This document shows positions 1 through 22,775 of a stretch of 64,000 nt of DNA, piece after piece. Position 1 is the first letter of the stretch. Each line of letters starts with the position of its first letter. The stretch covers positions 28,520,001 through 28,584,000 of the forward strand of contig OU612068.1 of the NCBI GenBank assembly GCA_914767715.1, in the 5' to 3' direction. The notes below the pieces were generated by a model. It did no database searches. It saw only the letters and a list, made by a program, of their open reading frames with translations, and was not told the DNA's origin. The stretch is from Membranipora membranacea (taxonomy: Eukaryota > Bryozoa > Gymnolaemata > Cheilostomatida > Membraniporidae). The translations under genes were made by a program, and so were the position numbers.

Positions 1-1
1 A

Positions 2-2768
<2,767 letters not shown>

Positions 2769-3270
2769 GTCTTCTTCTGTATGTTATAATATCCTTGTCA
2801 GCTATATGCACCAACCTCCTAGTATGTTACTGAGGTAAACGTTGGCTTATTTATTGGGATTCTAGAGTGCTATTTTTAGTATCACAACTTTTCAGTCTCA
2901 CTCAATCACTCCAGTCAATGGAAGAAGTGGAACAACTTGCTTCCGGATTGGAATAGGCTAACATGCAGTTGATTTCTATCGGCAGAATGAGAATATAACG
3001 ACTATTGAAGAAGGGTTCTTCAAGGCTGCTTACGCTACATTTTGTACATAAGCGACTGTATGCCAGAGTTCACAGTGATATCAGGTATTGGTCAAACCCC
3101 CGTCTCCACCTTTGGACCCTAGTCCTTAGTTTTAGTTTCACTTTAGCACTGGACAAATTTTTCTTCCCTTACCCAGCGGGCACATTGCATGCGGCAACAT
3201 GTTTCCAATGTCGCAATTGGATTGTTTCTGTGTTGCATGGTACACGTTTAACATTCAATATCTTGTAGAT

Positions 3271-3774
3271 GCATAAATGGTGCATACAAAGCAACACAGT
3301 TTTTTCCAATATGGTAACTGCGCAGTAACTACAGCTACTTTACTCGAGAGTAATTTGCAAGAATACTGGCATCATATGCGATAAAATGCTTTGCCAATTG
3401 TTTGCTAACACTCTGTGTGGCTCCAAATTGTGTGCAATTCTATTTTGCACTGTTTTATTCCATTTTCTTAAAATCAAATCTAGTCTCTAGACCGCATGGG
3501 AATGATGCGTTTATGACAACTTAGAGGCATAAATGGTGCATACAAAGCAACACAGTTTTTTGCAATACGGTAACTGCGCAGTAACTACAGCTACTTCACT
3601 AGAGAGTAATTTGCAAAAAATACTGGCATCATATGGGATAAAAATGCTTTGCAATTTGTTTGCTAACACTCTGTGTGGCTCCAAATTGTGTGCGATTCTA
3701 TTTTGCACTGTTGTATTCCATTTTCTTAAAATCAAATCTAGTCTCTAAACTGCATGGGAATGATGCGTTCATGA
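3271..3774. repeat. Local tandem duplication, 256-base offset
   Basis: Sequence starting GCATAAATGGTGCATAC at 3271 recurs at 3527 and stays similar for about 245 bases, to the shared end GGGAATGATGCGTT. The copies differ by scattered substitutions and small indels. No coding potential is shared in a consistent frame, so this looks like a non-coding segmental duplication. Confidence 0.9.
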
Positions 3775-4912
3775 CTGCGTAGCTGTTGAATTTGTATACA
3801 TTACTTGTATTTATCTCCCCTGGTAAGCTGCTAACGTTTGGTAAGCCCTTGTGACAACACAACAGTGCAATATAATTATTTAAATAAATCATTATTCAAT
3901 AACTTTGAAACATTAATACATGTCAGTATTTTGAAATTGGTTAATAAATAGCCAGGGTTTAGATTACCTGCATTAAGCACCACTTAATGTTCTTTGCGAA
4001 TAAAGTTGAACCAGATTGTATTCGAAATAAGTTTCAAGAGTAACACTGCAGATGACTCAATGACTTACCCTACACTAGTGGAAGTCCAATGGTCCAATGG
4101 GCCTACTACTCAACATCCACAGTGGACTGAATCACCATGATCAAAACACCCTCCTAAATGCTAATTGATATTAAATCTAACAAATCGTAATTAAAATGAA
4201 ATATATACTGAGGTATGATATGTATGATATGTATAAATTTGCTATGTAGAAGACGCATGGTTACTATATATACAAGCCTCTAGTTAGATGTGTAGCAGAG
4301 GCAGTTTATATATCGTAACAATATCTACTAAAATGCACCATTCCAACATATAATAGCGTGACAGATTGCCACATTAGGCAGACGTAGTTCAGCCTCTAAG
4401 GTAAACATCTTTTCAACATAGTTTAGATACAGTTGTGCCGGCTGGGTACCCTCTGGACTGCCTCATATAGAGATAAGGCTGTTCCTCAGATTGGGGAATG
4501 TCCTATAATCCTAAAAAGTGTGTACATGTACAAGTAGGAAAACCTGTCCCAAACCTCTGTATCACTCGGGGAAATGAACCCTTCCTCTGACTGTTTCAAA
4601 TACCTAGGTGTGCATATCCTTACCTTATTACCTTCAACTTATTTTAATCCAAACCGTCCACATCACGGGCACATTTGGATAAATATACCTTCAGTGTGTT
4701 CGGAGGGGTATTGCGTACTGGTATTACAGGTGATTAATTTACAGAAAAAAATGTTAAAAATACACCAATAATAATCAATAAATTGCCTGCCCAGTTATGA
4801 AGAGAAAGGATTTATAGTAAACAAGTTGACCATAGTTAATCGATGTGTATCGGCATGTACTTGATATGTACATGTAATGCTAAGATGTTAGTTAATTGTT
4901 AGAAGGTTTTCA

Positions 4913-6020
4913 GGTTAATTTGGAGGAAAATATACCTTTACCTCTGGCCTCATTCTATTATAGTAGCTATGTGACCATGCATCACAACTATGCTGCCAAC
5001 TAATTGTTTTACCTCTGGTGTCGTGGGTAGATGAAACAAAGCGTATATAGGTATTCAATTTTATGTTGAACAGTCCTCCTTCCACTTTTCTAAGAAATGT
5101 AATATCTATTGTTTCTCTCCTGTCAGACAAAAGGGGAATAGTATGGTTAGTCATACATTCAGTTACGCTGTCAGTTTTATTTAAATGATAGATCCATTTT
5201 ACTGCATTTCTCTGAACTTTTTCCAAGCTATTATTCAGACCAATGTTATGTGGCGACCACACCTGACATGCATATTCTAAGATAGGTTTAACCGTGGTTT
5301 TGTAAGCTAGTAGTTTGGTTTTAACCGGGGCCTCTTTGAGTCCTCGTTTTATGAGACCGAGTGAACGATTCGCCTTCTTTACTACATTTGTTATATGTGC
5401 ATTCCATTTCAGGTTGGAATGGATGGTCACACCAAGGTGCTTGACAGAGTCTGAGTGCGGTATGACATTGTCACCAAGCTTCAGACTTATATCTGGCTGA
5501 TCACTTCCTACTTTCACATGTACACATTTCTTATGGTTGAAAATCATACCCCATTTATCAGCCCAACTTTTCAATTCATTTATATCCTCTTGAAGAGATT
5601 TAGCATCATTTATGACTTCTGAACATAAGATGGTGTCATCTGCATATAACCTGCAGTCAGAGTTTTGGATTGACTCTGAGATGTCATTAACGTATATCAG
5701 AAACAAAAGTGGTCCTAAGACCGATCCCTGTGGAACACCAGATGAAGCATGAAATATACTAGATTTATTGCCATTAACGTTAACAGGACATGTCCTATCA
5801 GTCAGCCAGCTTTCAATCCATTCAATGCATTTACTATCAAACTTCTAATGTTTCAATTTATGAATAAGCAGCGCATGAGGTACCTTATCGAAGGCTTTCG
5901 AAAAATCAAAGCTAATAATATGGTAATCTTTGTGCTGATCAAGGGATTGGGTTGCAAAATGAATGACATGTAATAGTTGAGTTGCAGTATTCAGCCCTCT
6001 CCTGAATCCATGTTGCCTGT
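4913..6020 (-). mobile_element. 5'-truncated LINE reverse transcriptase fragment (CR1/jockey-like)
   Basis: Minus-strand reading gives the second half of a non-LTR reverse transcriptase. From high to low coordinate: QHGFRRGLNTATQ, the core DFSKAFDKVPH, SSGVPQGSVLGPLLFLIYVND, catalytic YADDTILC, then the C-terminal part with ILEYACQVWSPH and the ending PEVKVYFPPN. One in-frame TAG (5847-5845) interrupts it between the DFSKAFDKV block and the PQGS block. It starts abruptly at about 6019, where it abuts a second LINE fragment in the opposite orientation. The endonuclease and ORF1 are absent. It is a dead copy. Confidence 0.9.
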
Positions 6021-6021
6021 C

Positions 6022-6877
6022 CAGACCAATCTAAAGTGGAAGACCCACATTTCAACCATTACAGCAAAGGCAAATAGATCTCTTGGTTTAATCCGACGCA
6101 TCTTAGCCGAGGCCCCTTATAAGACCAAGCTTATTGCATTTAAAACTATTGTACGCCCAATTTTAGAATATGCTACACCAGTATGGTCACCCCATAACGT
6201 TGGTTTGATTAACGCTATTGAAAAGGTGCAAAGACGGGCTGTAAGGTGGACATACCATATGAAAAAACTTGACAGTGTGACTGATTGCATGTCTCGTAAT
6301 GATATCATTTTTCTTCAAAACAGGAGGGATGAGCTAGACATACTTTTCTTACGTAAGATTGAGGCAGGACTGTATGACATCAAGTTAAATACATACGTTC
6401 GGTTCACTGCCAACACAATACCAGAAGTAAAGTTATCAGTAGGACACAAAACATAAATCAGTGGCGACACAGTTACTTCAATCGGGTCAGAGGTGAGATT
6501 AAAGTATTCTTTGAAAATCCTACGCTAAACTAACTAACATTCTCGTTTTCTAACATCTAATACCTTTATATTATATACTTGTATTGTTGATATGTTCTGT
6601 AGCCCGTAAATGAAACACCATTGACCAGTGGCGATCAACTAGCAGTGTTCGGCAAGCAACTTTTTTACGTTATGTTTTCTTTTTGTAAGTTTTCACATTA
6701 GTGTGTTTTCTGGATCATTATTATTTTTATGTTTCATCGAACGTAAAAAAACATCATTGGCACACCAACCACAACAGCACACCACAATGAACATCGACCC
6801 ACAGCTGGTAAATATATCCTGCATGCCCACCCTATTACGCTAGGCGGTTAGGATAAATTGGGAAGTAAGTAAGTAAG
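6022..6877 (+). mobile_element. LINE 3' fragment, opposite orientation to its neighbour
   Basis: The plus strand encodes the C-terminal part of a related but diverged reverse transcriptase: LKWKTHIS, KANRSLGLIRR, ILEYATPVWSPHNVG, EKVQRRAVRWTYH. A frame change near 6440 is needed to reach the end INQWRHSYFNRVRGEIKVFF, stopping at about 6530. A 3' untranslated stretch follows and finishes in an AAGT microsatellite tail at 6863-6877, a common terminus for CR1-like elements. It is paralogous to, not a copy of, the minus-strand fragment to its left. Confidence 0.85.
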
Positions 6878-7319
6878 ACAGAGTATCTAATTTACTGGAT
6901 GAACACCCTCCTCATCAGTAGCATGGGTAGTGAGGGTACCCAGCCATCCCAAAACCAGTTTCCACCAACTAACTTCTGAGAAATAATTATAATAGAAAGA
7001 ATAGAACCTGGCACAGTTCTACACAGCCTGACAGGGCTACAACTAAGCAGACTGCTTCCTTGTTGGGTAGTTCAAATCAGCAACTTCTATCTCTCTTTAA
7101 CTTAATCTTTGGTTTTTCAGCAAGTTGCCCAAGTTTGGGAACCCTTGCAAGAATGGTAGGCAAAGATCCACCAATGGTTGTAACTAGTCCCCACAGCAAC
7201 ATTGAGAATGATTTGTGTAGGTTAACTAACTCAAGGTTAGTGCAACGCGCCTTTGAGAAAAAACCCATGGCGGAGGGTTTAAGTGTTGTTGTTGATACTG
7301 CTTGTCTGTAGTGCTCCGT

Positions 7320-7740
7320 GCAACTTCTTCAGGGTTCTCCGACTCGCCTTTCGGGGAAAAGCATAAGTTTACCTGATTGGTGTTGCAGATATCTCTCTAT
7401 ACACCAGGTCTTATTTGACCGCCCAATCTAACGGGCCTCCTAAAGCACTGGTGACTTGTGTGGGGTAGATAACCTATACCCTTGCCACCGTTGCCGCCTA
7501 CTCTTGTTTTCTCGAAGAAGCAGAGGGGGATCTTTATACTGCGTGGAAGCGCACAGTAGATCTCCTGTATTTATGGTCCTGATCTGAACAGACTTGGTTA
7601 GGATGCTTGATTTCACAGCGTCAATTCAGAATGACATCAGGCGCTGGGAATCGAACCTGGATCATAAGATCACAAGTCCTCACCCTTAAGTGTAGGACCA
7701 CTCCTGACTCCTCCTAGTTGAGTGTGTGTAAGTGTTACCA
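7320..7740. repeat. Dispersed repeat debris with a tRNA-like B box
   Basis: Non-coding repeat-like sequence. GGGAATCGAACCTGG at about 7648 is the reverse complement of a tRNA B box, suggesting a tRNA-derived SINE in minus orientation. The stretch 7410-7490 (AGGTCTTATTTGACCGCCC onward) has a diverged relative at about 35335-35416 in PIPOX copy 2 intron 1. Boundaries are not resolved. Confidence 0.5.
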
Positions 7741-8050
7741 ATGCTAGATTGTATCTGACCCTACTGACTCGGTTAAAAGATTGGATGTCCCTACAGAGAG
7801 TGTCAAAAGTAAAAGGGTAAAAGGAAATTTGACATCAGTTTATGGTGGGGATATCATGGGTAGCAAAAGATAATGTTGTTAGTAAGAATTCTTGACATCT
7901 GATCTCATTCGATTGAAAATATTAGAAAACTTTTCCTACCAGTTTATCGTTATGTATCAGGGGAACCTGTCGCGTTAATCATCAAGTGCTCACCAGCTGT
8001 AAATCGGGATGACTCTAGTGAAGAATAGTTCAAATGTACAAACTCTTCTT

Positions 8051-8124
8051 GGTTGCTGGTAGTGGCATTCCATTATTATCCATGATACCCTGCGGTTGAT
8101 AATATAATCCCACTACCAGCAACC
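8051..8124. repeat. Inverted repeat, 15-bp perfect arms
   Basis: GGTTGCTGGTAGTGG at 8051-8065 pairs with its exact complement at 8110-8124 across a 44-base loop. It lies about 110 bases upstream of the WDR13 start codon. A related GGTAGCTGGTAGTAGCATT occurs near 26458, suggesting a small dispersed element. Confidence 0.8.
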
Positions 8125-8214
8125 TAGGTGGATTGAGCACTTAAAACAGGTAAATAATAAATATATAATGTGTTGGTTTCTGTAGACAACATACCCTTTT
8201 ACAGATTGTACTGA

Positions 8215-16249
<8,035 letters not shown>

Positions 16250-17001
16250 TTTTGATACTTTTTCTTTACATTTACATTTATTTCTATTATTCACTTCTAA
16301 TTTATTTAATACTTAACACTTTTATGCTCATGAAACCAATCTCTCTCCTGGGTAATGATGAAAATTCTACACTATAGACCGCAGCAATTATAGCTCCTTA
16401 ATTCTCTAATGTGCTTGGAATGGACTAGGATGATAATTCTATTTGTAACCTACCCACTGAATTTGAAATAAACGTGGATCGGTGGATGGATGATAGTTAT
16501 TCTAGAGCTAATAAATGGTATTTTATGGAAATATAACCATAGCCTCAGTTTGATGTCGCTCTCCTCGGCTGAGCAGCTGAATGCAGATAGGCTGGTTGCC
16601 CTTTGCATTCAACAAATGTACATATGTCCACACTTTTATTACAAGGCCGACCTTTTTTTTGCATGTTGCGCCCCTTAAATTGAAGGAATCCAAGAACACT
16701 CATATAAAACTTTTTTTTTCTCCCTCCCCCAAACAGCATGATGTCATTCACTCATTGAATCTTTTTCAACCTTTAGAGATCAAGTTTTCAATTAGAACAA
16801 TTGATTGACTGAGATCAGAGGGTGATATACTGAGATTGCTTCACCATTTTTGCTCTGCTTTATCAATTTAAGAACAGACCGATAATGAGGCGATAAATAT
16901 CTCGATGTTCAGTTCTTAAAAGCAATGAATGTAGCGATATCCTCCAATATCATCAGCAGCGTTGCAAGGGACAGCAAGGCTGCTGATTGAAATCGCTCTT
17001 C
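16250..17001. other. Spacer between WDR13 and the membrane-protein gene
   Basis: It contains the WDR13 3' untranslated region with AATAAA at 16467-16472 and, by position, the promoter and 5' leader of the next gene, which is in the same orientation. Short ORFs at 16490-16808 are on both strands and look like chance frames. Confidence 0.6.
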
Positions 17002-20000
17002 ATGATGTTTTCAGAGAAGGACAGTTTTGTGCTGTCAATCGTTCATCTGTGCCTCTGCATCGGTCTAAGGTAAGCAGTACTGTGGATAAAAGGTTTGCAG
17101 GTGTGGGAAAATTGAACGAAAAAGGAAAGTTTTTTTTATATTTATGGAATGAAATTATCTGTTTTGACTCCTTGCCATTTACCAATTCTGAAACATATTC
17201 GGAACAACTGACCCCTTATATGTATAATTTTAGTTTTGAAAAACTACAATCCAACTGATATCCATATTCTTCAGGTTCAACAGTGCTGCTTGTGTCCAAC
17301 AATCTGGATACTACGGAGGTTTACCCGTGGCTTTGAAGGCGGACAGCGGCACTGACCTGGTGAAGGTCAAAGTTGATTCAGAAATATTTAAGGGCAACGC
17401 GTTCAGCAGACAACTTCCCCTCTTTAAACAACTTGAAGCGGACCTTTTGAATCCTGGTAATCTTCTTGTTGTGTTGAATCATAGTCTGGCCACCATATCG
17501 CCTGAAGGAGAGATGGAATATATATTTGGATGGGAGATCAATATGGGCCTCAGCTTACGCCGTAAGTTATTATAGTTCAGTATATTTTATACTCAGTTAC
17601 AGTGTTGAGGAAAATTATGCTTAATATTACATACAAGCTGGTGAGTGGCTCAAACCTAGTAGGATTCTGCTATGATTTGAAATCAATTGAAATAATGAAA
17701 ATTTTGCAAAATGCAAACAGCAAAGGAAGTTTAAATGTTATCATCCCCTTGACAGTGGCGATTGGAATGGTGAATATATTCTGAAAACATTTTCATTCAT
17801 GCTTAGTTCCAGAAACACTCAAGATGAGAAAAATCTCACAAGTTTTTAAATCTCAAGTGTGAGTGTGAATCATCTCTTCATATTAGTTTGATAAACATCA
17901 CTGCTACATGCTCATTGGTATGATCATTGTCCACTGTTCTATCTAAGAAAGATATACTCCCCACCCCACCACTAGACCTGAACCTTTGCAGTATTGTAAA
18001 ACTTTATCTTGATATCATCATTTCCTTATAAAATTTCAGGTGATCGAGCATTTATTATGAATGATACTCTCAGCAACCTCGCGTCTTTCACACAGTCCCT
18101 AGCAGTAAAAGATGGCAAAACTACAGCTTTGGTTTACTTAGCATTTACATATCGGCATTGCATCATGGTTCTGGATCGTATCAAAAATTATATATGGCCT
18201 CTTTCTACACCATGCCGGGAATCGATTATATTCCCTGAACATAGTGAAAACACAACGCTATCAGACTACATTTTCTTATGGCCACGAGGTAGGGAATGTT
18301 ATTTATTTGTATTAGTATTTCCATTCTCATTTGTATTTGTATCGGTATTGCTATTGCTATTGCTATTGCTATTGGTATTGCTATTGGTATTGCTATTGCT
18401 ATTGGTATTGGTATTGGTACTGGTATTGGTATTACTATTGGTATTTTTATTTGTATTGGTATCTGTATTGGGATTTGTATTCATGTTTCCAACACCGGCC
18501 CAAATCTGCTATCTTGCCTTTTTAACGTGTGACGAAGGGGAGATAGAAGACAGTTTGAATATAAAATAATTTACACAAGGTGTGTTATATATCTCAGTAG
18601 CATTACTAGTTTCCGCATTTGAGCACATATGCATGATCATTTGTCTGTGTACAGGTGTAACATCAAAGGACAGGATTGATGATGAAATTGTTAGCTTGTA
18701 TGTGACATTACCGTTCAGAAGTGAGATTGCGCAGGTAGACTTGTTGTCAGGAACTGTTACAACGCTAAAGACCTGTGATGATGACGCTATTAATCAGCCA
18801 TGGAAAGAAAAGGGGAGCAGATGCTGTCGACCTAGCTACCTTGCTGTGGTGAGCGAAGATCAGCTGCTTGTCACCAACAATCAGGGCATATTCGGCTTCA
18901 ATACCAAAACAAATAACATTGAGATATATACTAGCTCAGGTGGGTTCACCCACGACACATATCTAGATGGTGAGTTTGGTATAGCTCAAGTTGCTGATGT
19001 TGGACCCCCAATACAGCTTCCAGGACACGATGGAGTTTTTATTGTTGCTGATTTCCTTCTCCAAAATCTCCGGGTAATTGATATCAACGCAAGATATATC
19101 AGCTCGTTGTGTCATAAAGTGGAGTTCGGGGACTCGAGAAATCCTGCATCATCTAGCCTGACAGATTTACCTCCATGCCATCTTAGCAATCCCTATGGAC
19201 TGATGTTTAAAAAGAGCTCGATTTTAGAAGTTGTCATCAGTCATGGATGGGTGATCTCCTCTTTTGAGATGAAATGTAAGTAGCATTATCATAATCATTA
19301 TCGACACTATATTGCATGCTACTCATGGCTATACATTTACGGATTTTTAACTGTCAAATCATAAAACAGTTCCTATTTTTTAGTTCCAAAAACCAGACGA
19401 ATCAATGCAGTCTGTCACGAGTGAAAGATTGGGAGAGAGTAGTGCGCAGACAATAATAATAAATTGTGACATGTAATCATCACATGACTATTTCCTTTGA
19501 GATTATTGGAAAGTAGTCCATGAGCCTCAACTTGTGACCTCTTTAGTAGTGCTGCTTTTCAAATCACTTGTTATTAAGGTAAGATTAAACATTCAAAAGT
19601 TTAAAATTTAGTTTTAATCTGGTCTTTTTTTTCATTTTGCACACTTTTAGTCACCACTGATCATCAGTCTTGGAACGATCCTTGGCCAAGAGGAAAACGC
19701 TGTAACTTGACTGAAACGTATATCTGCAGGGGATCGACCTCTCTACTACAAGGGCGAAAACTTGAACATCAATTATGTAAGTGATAATTGTCATGGAGGA
19801 GGTTTCATTAAAGCAATCACTTCTGACGTCAACCACACAATAAAAACCACTGCTTGTGAAAATTTACTGCATGGCTATCGTTATGGGAAGGAAATGATTT
19901 TGAACTATGATCGTAGCTAAGCCAATGTGTTGGCTCAGATTGGTAGGTGGGGCGCAGAAGAGCCAATGCATCGCCCAAATTATTAATGTGGGATATTGCA

Positions 20001-20788
20001 TAGGATGAAAATTTGATGACCAGATGTATACTCGAACCCAAGCTCTACCGATTGCGCTATCAGGACATGTGATCACAGGGACTTGATCATTAAGCATTAT
20101 GAAAGCCAGCCCAAAAAGTACTTCCATTAACAAAAGTTAGGCAATGCCAAGGGCAAAGGTACACTATATCAGACTTAAAATCTGTCAATTTATGCTCTCG
20201 CTTAATATTAGTGGAACAACTCCAAGTTTGAACTAGACATTTTATAGAAAGTCAATCATATATGGTCTTTATTTGAGGCTTTATTTTATTTCTTTTATTG
20301 CCAGGTCCAGAGCACAAAGGAACTCAAATAAATATCTCAAGCTGCCTTCTTAACTCCACCTTGATGCATGCTGGTCTTCATTCATCATCAGAGATTGTGG
20401 ACGGGTGTCTACATATACAGTACTCATGTGGTTTCTTGAAATCAGTGGGATGTGATCATTCGGAGTATACAATCACTCCGCCAATTCTCAACATTTGCAA
20501 AGGTAAAGTTTTTGTTCTGATTTTACCCAAAAAATCATGCACTTTGTCGAGATGCACCCATGAAAAGTTCATTCCGCCTAGTCCACAAAACTTCTGTTGT
20601 AAGTTCACATTGAGATTTTTGTTATTACAGTTAATTGGATAGCATTTTCACTAGTCTGTGGTCCTGCGTTCCTGTTTCTGAATACTGTACTGATCGCAGT
20701 CGGCCTATTGAGGAGACGCGCTGTGAGAAGGAGAGATCAGCTGCCAGCTGTACCGAAATTTGAATATTTCTCCTCAATAACTCTGTAG
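17002..20788 (+). CDS. Unrecognised secreted/single-pass type I membrane protein, beta-propeller-like
   Basis: Seven exons: 17002-17069, 17275-17561, 18040-18288, 18655-19275, 19651-19776, 20305-20502 and 20631-20788. All junctions are GT-AG and in phase, giving about 568 residues. The N-terminus MMFSEKDSFVLSIVHLCLCIGL is a signal peptide. The large exon 4 has features of propeller blades: DEIVSLYVTLPFRSEIAQVDLLSG, EDQLLVTNNQGIFGFNTKTN, HDGVFIVADFLLQNLRVIDI; this NHL/six-blade likeness is inference. Exons 5-6 are cysteine-containing (RCNLTETYICRG, SSCLLNS, IQYSCGFLKSVGCDHSEY, NICKG) with N-glycosylation sites. The last exon supplies a transmembrane segment (WIAFSLVCGPAFLFLNTVLIA) followed by a basic stop-transfer (LLRRRAVRRR) and a short tail ending FEYFSSITL. 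I do not recognise the family. Confidence 0.8.
18299..18484. repeat. Hexanucleotide microsatellite ATTGCT/ATTGGT
   Basis: About 30 variant hexamers, mostly ATTGCT and ATTGGT with ATTTGT near the ends. It starts 11 bases after the exon 3 donor of the membrane-protein gene. It is stop-free in several frames, which creates spurious ORFs. Confidence 0.9.
19905..20070 (-). repeat. tRNA-derived repeat fragment
   Basis: The minus strand contains TGATAGCGCAATCGGTAGAGC (a good A box) followed at once by TTGGGTTCGAGT (a B box), the spacing being far too short for a working tRNA. Near 19921 it contains GCCAATGTGTTGGCTC, which recurs at 46292. It is in intron 5 of the membrane-protein gene. Confidence 0.6.
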
Positions 20789-20984
20789 CCTGCAATACCT
20801 TCAGAGCACAAACAATAAGTGCAGCTGAGATGTATCCACACTGCATTCCATATTATATCGCAATCATAAAGATGCCAAAGTACCTAGATGAAATCTGAGC
20901 AGCTTCAGCTTGAGGCATCAGTGGTACTTTTATTTCAGACCATCTGTGTTATTGATAACAATTACCAGCCATAGGCTTAATACA

Positions 20985-21110
20985 CAGATAATTATACTTG
21001 TAATTATATTTATAATTATACTTATAATTCTACTTCAAATTATACATACTCTTATACTTACAATTATACATACTCTTATACTTACAATTATACTTACATA
21101 ACAGGTATAT
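20985..21110. repeat. AT-rich minisatellite
   Basis: Variants of ATTATACTTATA/ATTATACTTACA in tandem. A 24-base unit beginning AATTATACATACTC is repeated twice exactly near 21043-21090. Confidence 0.85.
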
Positions 21111-21417
21111 TAAGACTATTGATCGAATAAGCCATTGTGCTGCACATGGTAGTTTTTTTTGCAGTAACTATTGATATATATAATTTTATTGATAATTTTT
21201 TCCACATGACAAAAATATTTTTCAAAATATACCATTGAAAATGGTAATGAAAAATAGAAAAAAACATAATATAGGTGAAATAAGTTTAATATATTAAATT
21301 GGTGTTTAGGTTATAGCGTTTTAGCCCTAAGAGTCGGTCAGAACGATTCAACATCTGAAGTCCTGTTGTAATATGTTAAAGCACAATAATAATTTATACC
21401 ATTCTGAGACAAGGCTA

Positions 21418-22775
21418 TTAAGGTTATGATACCAGCGTCGACCGATTTGGACATTTTATACATCGCTGGAAAGCTGCGGAGCTACTGATCGTTAATAGCT
21501 CATCAAAAATGTTATTGGATGACGTTGTGTCATTTTATCGGAGAAATGAGGCCGGAAAGGCTGTTTTTAGCAAAGTGGATGTCTGCGCGAACTTGATTGC
21601 TAGAAATTTCAAAACAGATTATATTTATTCTAAGAGGCATAGTTCATCCTAAATTTTGGTCGAAAATAATATTTGATGAGCCCAAAGTGGCATTTTACGT
21701 CACGCCATATTGCATGTGCTTTTTTAAATTTGATGATATAATGTGAAAATTTAAGCGCCGATTTGAGACAGTTCAATTAAACAAGAGCCAATTGTTTTGC
21801 TTTTTCCCACTGAATTGCTGTTTACATGACACACACCCCAAATTTTAGCAGTATAACAAATTTATTAAGATCAGCATAGATCATCAAAGGTAGATACATT
21901 TTGCGTCATTTTTCCCTAACGTCAAACATGCTGTCAAAAGGTCCAGCACAAATTTTTTTTGAAAATTCTCACATACGAAGCCGCTTTGATCAAGTATAGT
22001 AAAAACAGGAAATGACAACAGAATATGGCACTACGTATTAGTTTTCTCCAAATTGCGCGCAACAGAATGCCCAAAACAGCCAATTTAAGGGGCTTTTTAA
22101 GGTGTTTTTGGGCATTCTGTGTTGCGCAATTCGGGCAAAACTGACACGTAGTGCCATATTCTGTTGGCATTTCCTGTTTGTACTATGCATAATCAAAGCG
22201 GCTTCGTATGTGAGTATATTAAAAAAAAAATCGTCTGGCCTTAGTGCTGGTCCTTTTGACAGCATGTTTGACGTTATAGAAAAATGACGCAAAATGTATC
22301 TACCTTTGATGGTCTATGCTGATCTTGATATATTTTTCATACTGCTGAAATTTCGGGTGTGTGTCATTTAAACATCAATCCAGTGAAAAACAGCGAACTA
22401 TTTGACTCTCATTTATTTGAACTGTCTCAAATGGCTGCTTAAAATTTCGCATTAAATCATCAAATTCAAAAATCCACAAGCATTATGACGTGAGGTAAAA
22501 AGCCACTTTGGGCGCATCAAATATTTGTTTCAACCAAAAATTAGGATGAACTATGTCTCTAAGAATAAATATAACCTACTTTTAAATTTCTAGCAATCAA
22601 TTTAACTCAGCCATCCACTTTGCTAAAAACAGCCTTTTCGGCCTCATTTCTCCGATAAAATGACGCAACGTCATCCAATCCTGTTTTTGATGAGCTATTA
22701 GCAATCAGTAGCTAAGCAGCTTTCCAACGGTATATAAAATGTCAAAATCGGTCAACGCTGGTATCATAACCTTAA
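21418..22775. mobile_element. 1.36-kb foldback (long inverted repeat) element with TTAA ends
   Basis: Two arms of about 650 bases each are inverted copies meeting near 22085. The left end reads TTAA-GGTTATGATACCAGCG and the right end CGCTGGTATCATAACC-TTAA. TTAA at both borders fits piggyBac-type target choice, but no transposase is present. Landmarks repeat in mirror order: GATGACGTTGTGTCATTTTA at about 21519 and its complement near 22660; TTGACAGCATGTTTGACGTTA near 22255 and its complement near 21925. A second copy is at 42443-43672. Confidence 0.9.

Noticed and set aside
16490-16808. Short ORFs on both strands before the membrane-protein gene
   Set aside because: No conserved motif, no good splice links, and a better start with a signal peptide exists at 17002.
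18296-18532. Several overlapping ORFs of repetitive Ile/Gly/Tyr/Leu
   Set aside because: They come from the hexanucleotide microsatellite, which lacks stops in several frames, within an intron.
20020-20070. Functional tRNA gene on the minus strand
   Set aside because: The A and B boxes are almost adjacent, so no anticodon arm can form; treated as SINE debris.
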